Below are positions 1 through 8,791 of a stretch of 64,000 bases of DNA, piece after piece. Under the pieces are notes generated by a model. The model was not told where the DNA came from, did no database searches, and was given only the letters and a program-made list of their open reading frames with translations. Location: assembly GCF_019083965.1 (NCBI RefSeq), contig NZ_JAHRCY010000009.1, positions 248,001-312,000 of the forward strand, written 5' to 3'. Positions within the stretch are counted from its first letter, which is position 1. The number at the start of each line of letters is the position of its first letter. Source of the stretch: Catellatospora tritici (GTDB taxonomy: Bacteria > Actinomycetota > Actinomycetes > Mycobacteriales > Micromonosporaceae). The position numbers were made by a program, and so were the translations under genes.

Positions 1-54
1 CCCATGACGCACCCCCAGTCTCCCTCGCGCGAAATCTACCGCGCGGAAATCCGG

Positions 55-82
55 TTGCGTCGCGCCGGCCAGCGCGTATCGT
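55..82 (+). promoter_or_regulatory. Promoter of the thr leader/ThrRS-like transcript
   Basis: A -35-like TTGCGT at 55-60 is followed after 16 bp by TATCGT at 77-82, which fits the actinobacterial TAnnnT -10 consensus. The leader-peptide ATG begins 7 nt after the -10 box, so transcription probably starts at or next to that A and the leader is translated as a leaderless mRNA. This is read from sequence only; no start site has been mapped. Confidence 0.5.
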
Positions 83-89
83 CGTGCCC

Positions 90-146
90 ATGCATCAGCA
101 GCTGAGCACGACGACGCCGGGACACCCCGGCGTGACCGCGTGTTGA
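90..146 (+). CDS. Threonine-codon leader peptide (18 aa) for the ThrRS-like gene
   Basis: The short ORF encodes MHQQLSTTTPGHPGVTAC followed by TGA. Four of its 18 codons are Thr: three consecutive ACG at 108-116 and one ACC at 135-137. It lies upstream of a threonyl-tRNA synthetase-like gene and just before a strong terminator hairpin, the arrangement expected for ribosome-mediated attenuation. A small hairpin (GCCGGG at 116-121 with CCCGGC at 126-131) begins directly at the Thr codons, so a ribosome stalled for charged tRNA-Thr would block it. There is no Shine-Dalgarno sequence, but the TATCGT box 7 nt upstream suggests leaderless translation. The amino-acid match between leader and gene supports a regulatory role; the mechanism is inferred. 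Confidence 0.6.
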   Translation: MHQQLSTTTPGHPGVTAC

Positions 147-167
147 TCTGCTGAAACCAGTCATCCG

Positions 168-197
168 TCGGCCCCGGGGCACTCGCCCCGGGGCCGA
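168..197 (+). terminator. Attenuator terminator upstream of the ThrRS-like gene
   Basis: A perfect 13-bp stem (TCGGCCCCGGGGC at 168-180 with its complement at 185-197) with an ACTC loop is followed by TGTCTTTG. It sits between the Thr leader peptide and the ribosome binding site of the synthetase-like gene. An alternative pairing of 125-130 (CCCCGG) with 174-179 (CCGGGG) would compete with it, giving the usual 1:2, 2:3 and 3:4 structures of an attenuator. The U-tract is weak, as is common in high-GC genomes. Confidence 0.6.
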
Positions 198-246
198 TGT
201 CTTTGCCCGGACGTGTGCCCGCCGACACATCCGAGGAGAGATCATC

Positions 247-1488
247 ATGTCCCAGGCGCACCTGGCCGACCACCGCAAGCTCGGCCGCGACCTCGAGCTC
301 TACCACTCCGATCCACTGGTCGGCGCCGGGCTGCCGATCTGGCTGCCCAACGGCGCCGCCGCGCGCCACGCCATCGAGTCCTACATCCGGGAGGCCGAGC
401 GGCTGGCCGGATACCAGCACGTGTACTCCCCGCCGATGGCCAAACGGGAGATGTACCGAAGGTCGGGGCATCTGGCGAAGTTCGGCGACGACATGTTCCC
501 GCCCCTGGCCGAGGCCGGTCAGCCCGAGGCCGAGGCGCTGATGCTGCGGCCGAGCCTGTGCCCGCACCACGCGATGGTGTTCGGCGCGCGCGGCCGCTCC
601 TACCGCGAGCTGCCACTGCGGGTGGCCGAGCTCGGCGGCATGTACCGGGCCGAGCGCTCCGGCGTGGTCGGCGGCCTGGGCCGGGTCCGGGCCATCTCGC
701 TCAACGACGCGCACATCTTCTGCGCCCTCGACCAGGTCGGCGATGAGGTCGCCGCGATCCTGTCCATGATCGTCGAAGCGCACCGGGTGCTGGGCTTCGC
801 CGCGGACTCGTTCCGACTGTCGCTGCGCGGGCAAGGCCCGGCCTACCTGGGCTCCCCTGCCGACTGGGCCCTGGCCGAGGATCTGCTGCGCCAGGCGCTC
901 GTGCGGGCCGGAATCGCGTTCGAGGAGGTGCCCGGCGAGGCCGCCTTCTACGGACCGAAGATCGATATCCAGGTACGGGACATAGCCGGGCGCGAGTGGT
1001 CGCTGTCCACCATCCAGGTCGACTTCGCCCAGCCGGAGCGCTTCGACCTGTCCTACGTCGACCGCGACGGTGAGCGGGCCCGACCGGTGATGGTGCACCG
1101 CAGCGTCGTGGGCAGCCTGGAACGGCTGATGGCGCACCTGATCGAGGTGCACCAGGGCGCTTTCCCGGCCTGGTACGCCCCGGTGCAGCTGGCCGTGGCG
1201 CCGATCGGCGAGGCCCAGGACGAGGCGGCGCGGCGGCTGCACGACGCGGCGATGCGGGCCGGGCTGCGCGCCGAGCTGCTGCTGGACGGGTCACTGGGCA
1301 ACCGGATCCGGCTGGCCGCGCAGCGGAAGGTGCCGTACCTGGCGGTGCTCGGGGCGCGCGAGGCTGCGGCGGGCGAGGTGTCGCTGCGGCTGCGCGACGG
1401 CCGGGAACTGCCCGCCCGCCCGGTCGCCGACACCCTTGCCCTGATCGGCGCCGTCGTCACCTCCCGCTCCCCCGCCCTCGAGCTGTGA
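247..1488 (+). CDS. Threonyl-tRNA synthetase-like protein lacking TGS and editing domains
   Basis: The 413-residue protein resembles the class II catalytic core plus anticodon-binding domain of ThrRS, which would charge tRNA-Thr. Visible signatures are the Cys in LRPSLCPHH, the motif-2-like stretch from MYRAERSG to DAHIFC, and a motif-3 region HRSVVGSLERLMAHLIE. The Cys, His and His expected to bind the active-site zinc are present. About 240 N-terminal residues of a normal bacterial ThrRS (TGS and the N2 editing domain) are missing. ATG 247 is preceded by GAGGAGAG at 6 nt. A Thr-rich leader peptide and terminator lie upstream. It is probably a second, accessory ThrRS; roles in stress, antibiotic resistance or charging a carrier are possible. 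The full-length housekeeping thrS would be elsewhere (inference). Confidence 0.85.
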   Translation: MSQAHLADHRKLGRDLELYHSDPLVGAGLPIWLPNGAAARHAIESYIREAERLAGYQHVYSPPMAKREMYRRSGHLAKFGDDMFPPLAEAGQPEAEALMLRPSLCPHHAMVFGARGRSYRELPLRVAELGGMYRAERSGVVGGLGRVRAISLNDAHIFCALDQVGDEVAAILSMIVEAHRVLGFAADSFRLSLRGQGPAYLGSPADWALAEDLLRQALVRAGIAFEEVPGEAAFYGPKIDIQVRDIAGREWSLSTIQVDFAQPERFDLSYVDRDGERARPVMVHRSVVGSLERLMAHLIEVHQGAFPAWYAPVQLAVAPIGEAQDEAARRLHDAAMRAGLRAELLLDGSLGNRIRLAAQRKVPYLAVLGAREAAAGEVSLRLRDGRELPARPVADTLALIGAVVTSRSPALEL

Positions 1489-1491
1489 TCG

Positions 1492-1547
1492 AGTTGCCGG
1501 GCAATTGGGGGTATGCAACGTTGCATACCCCCAATTGCCCGGCAACT
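1492..1547. terminator. Long perfect palindrome between convergent genes
   Basis: A 56-nt uninterrupted palindrome (each arm 28 nt, no loop, beginning AGTTGCCGGGCAATTGGGGG) starts 4 nt after the stop of the ThrRS-like gene and lies before the end of the opposing regulator gene. It probably acts as a bidirectional terminator, but it is longer and more perfect than termination needs. Confidence 0.7.
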
Positions 1548-1603
1548 TCGGCGCTCGAGGACGGGCGGGGCGGGCGGGGGCGGGTGGGGCGGGGGCGGGG
1601 CGG

Positions 1604-1933
1604 TCAGTCGCGGGTGGGCATGGGGTCGGTCTGTTCGACCTGGTGGATGAGCTTTTTCAGGTGGGCTATCTCGTCGCGCAGGGCGGTCTGGCCGGCGGCG
1701 GTGAGGGTGACCCAGGTGCGGGGGCGCTTGCCCTCGTACCCCTTCTCGATCTGGACCAGCTCGGCCTTCTCCAGCACGGTCAGGTGCTGTCCGAGGTTGC
1801 CCGCGGTCAGCTTGAGGGTTTCGCGCAGGAAGCCGAACTCGACCTGGCGGGCCTGGTGGGCGATGGCCAGGATGCCCAAGCGGACGCGCTGGTGGACCAC
1901 GTCGTCGAGGCCGTTGGTGGGATGGTCGGTCAT
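1604..1933 (-). CDS. Winged-helix transcriptional regulator (MarR/ArsR-like, HTH_34 type)
   Basis: The 109-residue protein reads as a stand-alone winged helix: a first helix around VRLGILAIAHQARQ, a recognition region around LKLTAGNLGQHLTVLEKAELVQI, a wing with KRPRTWVTLTAAG, and a C-terminal dimerisation helix. Small regulators of this type often sit beside a membrane protein gene and control it. Its ATG overlaps the stop of the upstream membrane gene as TGATG, so the two are translationally coupled. The ligand is unknown. The ATG was chosen for this coupling; longer reading upstream would run across the membrane gene in another frame. Confidence 0.85.
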   Translation of the reverse strand: MTDHPTNGLDDVVHQRVRLGILAIAHQARQVEFGFLRETLKLTAGNLGQHLTVLEKAELVQIEKGYEGKRPRTWVTLTAAGQTALRDEIAHLKKLIHQVEQTDPMPTRD

Positions 1934-2679
1934 CACGGCTGGACCTTGGTGGTCGCGGCTTCGGCGCCCGGCCGGAACACCGCGAACGCGGCGGCGCCCA
2001 GCAGCAGGACCACCGCGGGGACGAGCAGGTACGGCAGGAAGAACCAGCGCGAGGTCGCGTGGATGACCTGGCTGCCCATGACCATCGCGATCGCCAGGTA
2101 GCCGAGGCTGTAGCCCAGCAGTGCCCAGTGGCGTTCGACCCATGCGAGCACCAGCAACGCCAGCCCGATCACCGCCAGGGGGCTGGCCAGCCCGTTGACC
2201 AGCCACCCGGCCGGCCCGACCTTGATCTCGATCGGATCGCCGGCGAAGGGGTCGGCGGGGACGGGCAGGAGCGGGTGGAACACCAGCCAGACCGACACGG
2301 CCGCCATCAGGACGGCCAGCACGATGCCGACGACGACGTAGGGGCGGATGTGGCTGCCCACGCCGCGCCGTCGGGCCTGCCTGACGTAGAAGCCCGCGAT
2401 CGTCGCGTAGGCGAGCACCAGCGCGACCGTCCAGTACCCGAGTTCGAACGGGTTGGGCGTCCTGCAGACGGTCTGCCCCTGGCTGGAGCGGCAGGTGTCG
2501 AAGAGGTCGACGAAGGGGGCGTACCGGTAGACGGGTATCGCGAGCAGGGTGATCACCGCGAAGACCAGTAGCGGGAACCAGGTGCCGCGCTGGGCGACAC
2601 GGACCTGGCGCGTCAGGTCGCGTACGACCGCCAGCAGCTCGTGCGGAGTGTCCGCCTGGGGGACGGATTCGTGTGTCAT
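1933..2679 (-). CDS. Polytopic membrane protein of unknown function
   Basis: The 248-residue protein has about six hydrophobic segments (around residues 35-52, 82-98, 112-133, 160-178, 185-205 and 215-235). A conserved-looking periplasmic loop between the first two carries two Cys (DTCRSSQGQTVC) that could form a disulphide. No catalytic motif is visible. It is the first gene of a two-gene operon with the HTH regulator, a pairing in which the regulator commonly controls the membrane partner. I do not recognise a specific family. Confidence 0.8.
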   Translation of the reverse strand: MTHESVPQADTPHELLAVVRDLTRQVRVAQRGTWFPLLVFAVITLLAIPVYRYAPFVDLFDTCRSSQGQTVCRTPNPFELGYWTVALVLAYATIAGFYVRQARRRGVGSHIRPYVVVGIVLAVLMAAVSVWLVFHPLLPVPADPFAGDPIEIKVGPAGWLVNGLASPLAVIGLALLVLAWVERHWALLGYSLGYLAIAMVMGSQVIHATSRWFFLPYLLVPAVVLLLGAAAFAVFRPGAEAATTKVQP

Positions 2680-2827
2680 GCAGTTAGCTTTGCATTACAG
2701 ACCTCTCGGCGCAAGAGACTTTCTGTGCGGCCGCACCCGCTCCCGAGTCAGCCAGGTGACCGTGCCTGCCAGCGACATTTCGAGTTGTACCTACTGAACC
2801 GGACGTAACACTCGAAAGGTGTCAGAC

Positions 2828-3343
2828 ATGAAGCGCGTCGTCGTCTACGGGTGCGCGGTTTGGGCCGCCCTGGTGGCCATCTCGCTGATCCTGCTGCCCG
2901 CCGAGGGCAAGCACGAGGCGCTGTACGAGTCGATCAAACTGACCGTGCTGGTCGCCGCCGTGCTCGGCGGCACCATTCGGTACCTGTCCCACCGGCCGAC
3001 GCTGACCGCCGTGTCGGCAGCCCTGGTCGGCGCGGGGTGGGCGGCGGTCTGCGTCGCACTGGACCTGCTGCTGTACGCCTCCGGGGCGTTCACCGTCGGA
3101 CTCGACGTCTACTTCACCGACGTGGCCTCGTCGTACCTGGTGATGCCGGTGATCACCGCGCTGACCATGCCCTGGCTGACCTTCCGCGACCGCGACCGCG
3201 TCCATGCCCATGCCCATGCGGCACCGGCACCGGCTATGTCGGCACCGGCGGCGCTCTCTCCGGGCGCACCCTCTCCGGGCGCGGCCACGACTGGCGACGG
3301 CTCGGACGAGCCGGATCACTACATCCCGGTGGGGCACTGCTGA
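2828..3343 (+). CDS. Small membrane protein with Pro/Ala-rich tail
   Basis: The 171-residue protein has four predicted membrane segments in the first 115 residues, followed by a His/Ala-rich and Pro/Ser-rich hydrophilic tail. It has no recognisable domain. ATG 2828 was chosen over the in-frame GTG at 2819 because CGAAAGG at 2813-2819 is a plausible ribosome binding site 8 nt before the ATG. It diverges from the membrane/regulator pair, with about 150 bp of shared upstream DNA. Confidence 0.75.
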   Translation: MKRVVVYGCAVWAALVAISLILLPAEGKHEALYESIKLTVLVAAVLGGTIRYLSHRPTLTAVSAALVGAGWAAVCVALDLLLYASGAFTVGLDVYFTDVASSYLVMPVITALTMPWLTFRDRDRVHAHAHAAPAPAMSAPAALSPGAPSPGAATTGDGSDEPDHYIPVGHC

Positions 3344-3485
3344 CTCACGTGTCCGCTCGCGCCGGGAGAGGGTCCCGGCGTCAGTCGAGCTGTCCTGGCG
3401 TGGCGATCACATCAGCGTGGCCGCCACCCAGCCGAGTAGCGGTCAGGCTGCCGTACACGATCGCAGCGGTAGCGCCGCCGGACTG

Positions 3486-3875
3486 TCACCTGGCGGCGCC
3501 GACTGCGGCGTACAGGATCACGGCGATCGCCGGGACGGCCCAACCGGCGAGAGTCGAGGCGGTGCCCACGGCGAAAGCATGGCGGACCTCGCCCAACTTG
3601 AGTTTTCGCGTCACCACGATCGCGGCGATCACGACACCCGCCGCCGTGGCCAGGCCGATCGCCACGCCGCCCACCACGATCAGCACGTACGCGAGAAGGT
3701 CGGACCAGTCCTCCGCCGACCCGGTGGCCCGGACCGTGTACACCCACACGCCCAGCGCGATCGCCACCAGCAGGTTCCAGCCGAGCACGGTCAGGATCGC
3801 GGTCCGGACGGGGTGACCCCTCGCGGGTACGTGACCGGCGACGGGCGGGGTCGGCTCGACATCGGGGGCGGTCAT
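3486..3875 (-). CDS. Small four-TM membrane protein (paralogue of the 4165-4542 gene)
   Basis: The 129-residue protein has a proline-rich hydrophilic N-terminus, then four hydrophobic segments. It matches the product of the next minus-strand gene in length, in an (A/R)I(L/R)xVLxWN motif before the first membrane segment, and in overall topology, so the two are probably tandem paralogues. A palindromic repeat element lies between them. The function is unknown. ATG 3875 gives the proline-rich start seen in the paralogue. Confidence 0.7.
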   Translation of the reverse strand: MTAPDVEPTPPVAGHVPARGHPVRTAILTVLGWNLLVAIALGVWVYTVRATGSAEDWSDLLAYVLIVVGGVAIGLATAAGVVIAAIVVTRKLKLGEVRHAFAVGTASTLAGWAVPAIAVILYAAVGAAR

Positions 3876-4010
3876 GGCACCAGTATCACGGCCGATGTCC
3901 AACCGAGACCCGACCGTCCGGCCCGGTCGAACCACCCCACACCCAGCCCCGCGGTGGCCCCGCCGGGTCACGACGACGCAGGGCCGCCTGCGCTCGCCAG
4001 GCGTCGCGGG

Positions 4011-4080
4011 CGGCTGCAGTTTCGGGGAAAGTGCTGATAAGCGGCCCAAGATTCCTGCACTTTCCCCGAAACTGCAGCCG
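4011..4080. repeat. Dispersed palindromic element, copy 1
   Basis: Two perfect 24-nt inverted arms (4011-4034 and 4057-4080) flank a 22-nt centre. Each arm contains CTGCAGTTTCGGGGAAAGTG or its complement. The same element recurs near 25113, 52604 and 54156, always between genes. No ORF, terminal direct repeat or target-site duplication is evident, so it resembles a REP or MITE-like element rather than an insertion sequence. Confidence 0.85.
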
Positions 4081-4164
4081 ATCATGGCGCGCGGGCCGCG
4101 CGGCGCGCGGGGTGGTCGGACGGTGTGGGGTGGTGCGGGTGGTGGGGTCACGGGGCGGGCGGGG

Positions 4165-4542
4165 CTAGCGGAGGAGCCTGAAGGCGCCGGACGCGAGGAG
4201 GCTGAACCACAGCGCGAACGAGATCACCCAGCCGAGCGCGGCCGCCGCCGTGCCCAGGCCGTAGGCGGCGGAGTTGCTCAGCGTCGACGACCTGGCGATC
4301 AGTGCGGCCACCCCCACGCCGATCGCGGTCGCCACCACGAGGACCGCCCCGCCGAAGGTGGCCAGGACGGGCGCCGGCATGAAGAAGGACTGCCCGCCGT
4401 CCTGGTACAGCGTGAAGACGGTAAGGGCCAGTAGCAGCAGCGGGATCGCGTTCCAGCGCAGCACCATCCTGATCGCGGCCCGGCGGGGGTTGCCCTGCCC
4501 GGCGCCCGGGGCGGGTGGCGGGGCGAAGTCGTCATCGATCAT
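4165..4542 (-). CDS. Small four-TM membrane protein (paralogue of the 3486-3875 gene)
   Basis: The 125-residue protein begins MIDDDFAPPPAPG and has four hydrophobic segments after a RAAIRMVLRWN motif. It shares this layout with the protein encoded at 3486-3875. Tandem duplication followed by divergence is the simplest explanation. ATG 4542 is the first good start; the reading frame is open far upstream only because the opposite strand codes for Lon. The function is unknown. Confidence 0.7.
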   Translation of the reverse strand: MIDDDFAPPPAPGAGQGNPRRAAIRMVLRWNAIPLLLLALTVFTLYQDGGQSFFMPAPVLATFGGAVLVVATAIGVGVAALIARSSTLSNSAAYGLGTAAAALGWVISFALWFSLLASGAFRLLR

Positions 4543-4660
4543 GCCGAACAGTATCGATAATTCCTCGCGTCCCGTGTGCCCCGTCGTACCGGCGTCGAGC
4601 GGTGGATAGTGGCCTGGGTCACATCGGCCAGAGCGGTGGAACAACCTCGGCCCCGATGGA

Positions 4661-4681
4661 CTTGAGCCGAGCAGACTCAAG
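4661..4681 (+). promoter_or_regulatory. HAIR operator (HspR-type) upstream of lon
   Basis: CTTGAGC, seven bases, ACTCAAG matches the HspR-associated inverted repeat (CTTGAGT-N7-ACTCAAG) with one mismatch. It ends 23 bp before the lon start. In Streptomyces, HspR represses dnaK, clpB and lon through HAIR sites, so heat-shock control of this lon is expected. The hspR gene itself is not in the window. Confidence 0.85.
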
Positions 4682-4704
4682 TAGCGAATGGCAGGTGTCT
4701 GATA

Positions 4705-7041
<2,337 letters not shown>

Positions 7042-7082
7042 GCGGCGACCCGTCTCATCGACGACCCGTCTGACCGGTTACC

Positions 7083-7116
7083 CGAGGGGCGCTCCACACC
7101 GGTGGGGCGCCCCTCG
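7083..7116. terminator. Terminator hairpin between lon and the copper-storage gene
   Basis: A 10-bp outer stem (CGAGGGGCGC at 7083-7092 with its complement at 7107-7116) and a short inner CCAC/GTGG pairing lie between two convergent genes. It probably terminates both transcripts. Confidence 0.65.
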
Positions 7117-7125
7117 GCGTACCCG

Positions 7126-7527
7126 TCAGAGCAGGGCCGGTTCGCGGAGCATGGCGGCGCAGGCGGTGGCGCACTCGTCGCAGGCGTCAGCGGCGGCTTT
7201 GCAGTGGGCGTACCGGTCGGCGTGCATCCGGCACTCTTCGGCGCAGACGGCCGCCACGATCGCGCAGGCGTCCAGCACGGCCCGTACCAACTCCGGGTGG
7301 TCGCCGCGGAAGCGGTCCAGCACCTCCCCGGCGGTGGCGCACATGTCGGCGCAGTCCAGGTTCGTGCGGATACAGCGGACCAGCTCGGCGACCTCGGGTT
7401 CGCCCAGGCAGGCATCAGCGCAGGCGTTGCACACCTCGGCACAGGTGTTGCAGGCGTGCACGCACGCGGTCCGCATGTCGCGGCTCAGATCATGCTCGTC
7501 GCGGTACATCGGCGTCATCGGCTGCAT
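7126..7527 (-). CDS. Four-helix-bundle copper-storage-like protein (Csp/DUF326)
   Basis: The 133-residue protein carries about 17 Cys, mostly in CxxxC spacings along amphipathic helices (for example ACVHACNTCAEVCNACADAC and ECRMHADRYAHC). This is the hallmark of Csp-type four-helix bundles, in which Cys line the core and bind many Cu(I) ions. No signal peptide is present, which suggests a cytosolic Csp3-like form. Met at residues 1, 4 and 7 offer alternative starts. It is convergent with lon. Copper buffering is inferred from the family. Confidence 0.88.
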   Translation of the reverse strand: MQPMTPMYRDEHDLSRDMRTACVHACNTCAEVCNACADACLGEPEVAELVRCIRTNLDCADMCATAGEVLDRFRGDHPELVRAVLDACAIVAAVCAEECRMHADRYAHCKAAADACDECATACAAMLREPALL

Positions 7528-7627
7528 CTCTCGACCGCCCTCGCGTAGTCCCGAAGATCGATTCTACCCGTGCGGCATCCGCCACCGGGCCGGATGGCAA
7601 CTCCGGTGCCAGGCCGTTCATAACGAA

Positions 7628-7658
7628 AACGGGCTGGACCCGGAGGTCCAAACCCGTT
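7628..7658 (-). terminator. Terminator of the cold-shock gene
   Basis: On the minus strand an imperfect hairpin (AACGGG..TGGACC with GGTCCA..CCCGTT) is followed by TTCGTT, 56 bp downstream of the cold-shock gene stop. Strand and position suit termination of that gene. Confidence 0.6.
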
Positions 7659-7713
7659 CTCGTCCTGTGCGATCCAGTGTGGAAGGCCGCCGCGCGGGCG
7701 GCCGTCACGGTCT

Positions 7714-7917
7714 TCAGAGCGGACGTACGTCGGCCGCCTGAGGTCCCTTCTGACCCTGCGTCACCTGGAAGTCGACCTTCTGCCCCTCCTGCAGCTCGCG
7801 GTATCCGCTGCCGGTGATCGCCGAGTAGTGCACGAACACGTCAGGTCCGCCACCGTCCTGCTCGATGAAGCCGAAGCCCTTTTCTGCGTTGAACCACTTC
7901 ACGGTGCCCGTTGGCAT
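7714..7917 (-). CDS. Cold-shock domain protein (CspA family)
   Basis: The 67-residue protein is a single cold-shock domain that binds single-stranded RNA/DNA as a chaperone. RNP1 (KGFGFI) and RNP2 (VFVHYSAI) are intact, and the length is typical. It starts MPTGTVKWFN, with an AAGGGGAA ribosome binding site just upstream on the minus strand. It is monocistronic, with a hairpin terminator 56 bp downstream. The long 5' leader (7918-8092 is shared upstream DNA) could hold a cold-responsive structure, which I did not resolve. Confidence 0.95.
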   Translation of the reverse strand: MPTGTVKWFNAEKGFGFIEQDGGGPDVFVHYSAITGSGYRELQEGQKVDFQVTQGQKGPQAADVRPL

Positions 7918-8092
7918 GCAATTTCCCCTTCAGCGGTGAGGCGGTGTGCCTGTGTCGCGGCGCGACCCCCGCCCCACGTGCACCTGACACTAACCCCGGT
8001 TGGCGTAATCGCGCGGCGTTTTGTCGCTTAGAAATCGTGGTCTGCGGTGTTTTCGCGCCCCGAACGGGCATCCTGTGTACGTGAGAAGCCGA

Positions 8093-8791
8093 ATGGGAGT
8101 CATCGACCTGGAACGGGAACTGCGCGCTCCCAGCGCCGAAGGGCTGGATCGGCTGCAGCTGACCCCGGTGCCGCTGGTGCCGGAGATACGGCTGTACACC
8201 GCGGTCGACTCGATCGTGTGGTGGGCGCGGATGGAGGCCGAGGCCGGGAGCAGGCTCGCCGCGCCGTACTGGGCGTCGGCGTGGGCGGGAGGGCAGGCGC
8301 TGGCGCGCTACCTGCTGGATAATCCGGAGGTGGTGTCCGGGCGCAAGGTGCTGGACCTGGCGTCCGGGTCGGGGCTGGCCGCGATCGCGGCGGCGCTGGC
8401 CGGGGCGGCGCGGGTCGAGGCCAACGACGTGGACCCGTACGCGATCACCGCGATAGCGCACAACGCCCGCGCCAACCACGCCGACGTCACGGCCCGGCTC
8501 GGCGACCTGCTCGACGGCGACACCGACGCCGACGTGGTGCTCGCCGGGGACGTGCTCTACCAGTCGCAGGTGGCCGAGCGGATGCTCGGGTTCCTGCATC
8601 GAGCCGTGGCCGGTGGCGCCCAGGTGCTGCTGGGCGACCCGGACCGCGGGCACCTGCCCCCGCACGGGCTGACCCGGCTCGCGTCCTACCGGGCACCGAG
8701 CGCGCAGGCCTTCGTCGACGCCGAACTGGACGAGATCTGCGTGTACCGGTTCGAGGCCGACCCGGGTACGCGGGGACGGAGCGGGCCGTGA
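8093..8791 (+). CDS. SAM-dependent methyltransferase (nicotinamide N-methylase-like, METTL/Nnt1 type)
   Basis: The 232-residue class I methyltransferase has motif I VLDLASGSGLAAIAA, an acidic-loop region NDVDPYA and a motif-IV-like DVVLAGDVLYQ. The preceding PYWASAWAGGQALARYL is typical of the Nnt1/METTL20-like group, which often methylates proteins or small amines. The substrate is unknown. ATG 8093 has GAGAAG 4 nt upstream; GTG 8081 is an alternative. Its stop overlaps the next gene as GTGA, so the two are coupled. Confidence 0.88.
   Translation: MGVIDLERELRAPSAEGLDRLQLTPVPLVPEIRLYTAVDSIVWWARMEAEAGSRLAAPYWASAWAGGQALARYLLDNPEVVSGRKVLDLASGSGLAAIAAALAGAARVEANDVDPYAITAIAHNARANHADVTARLGDLLDGDTDADVVLAGDVLYQSQVAERMLGFLHRAVAGGAQVLLGDPDRGHLPPHGLTRLASYRAPSAQAFVDAELDEICVYRFEADPGTRGRSGP

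Noticed and set aside
4011..4080. Ends of an insertion sequence
   Set aside because: All four copies are complete palindromes of 60-70 bp with no ORF, no target duplication and no paired end at larger distance, so they are not IS termini.
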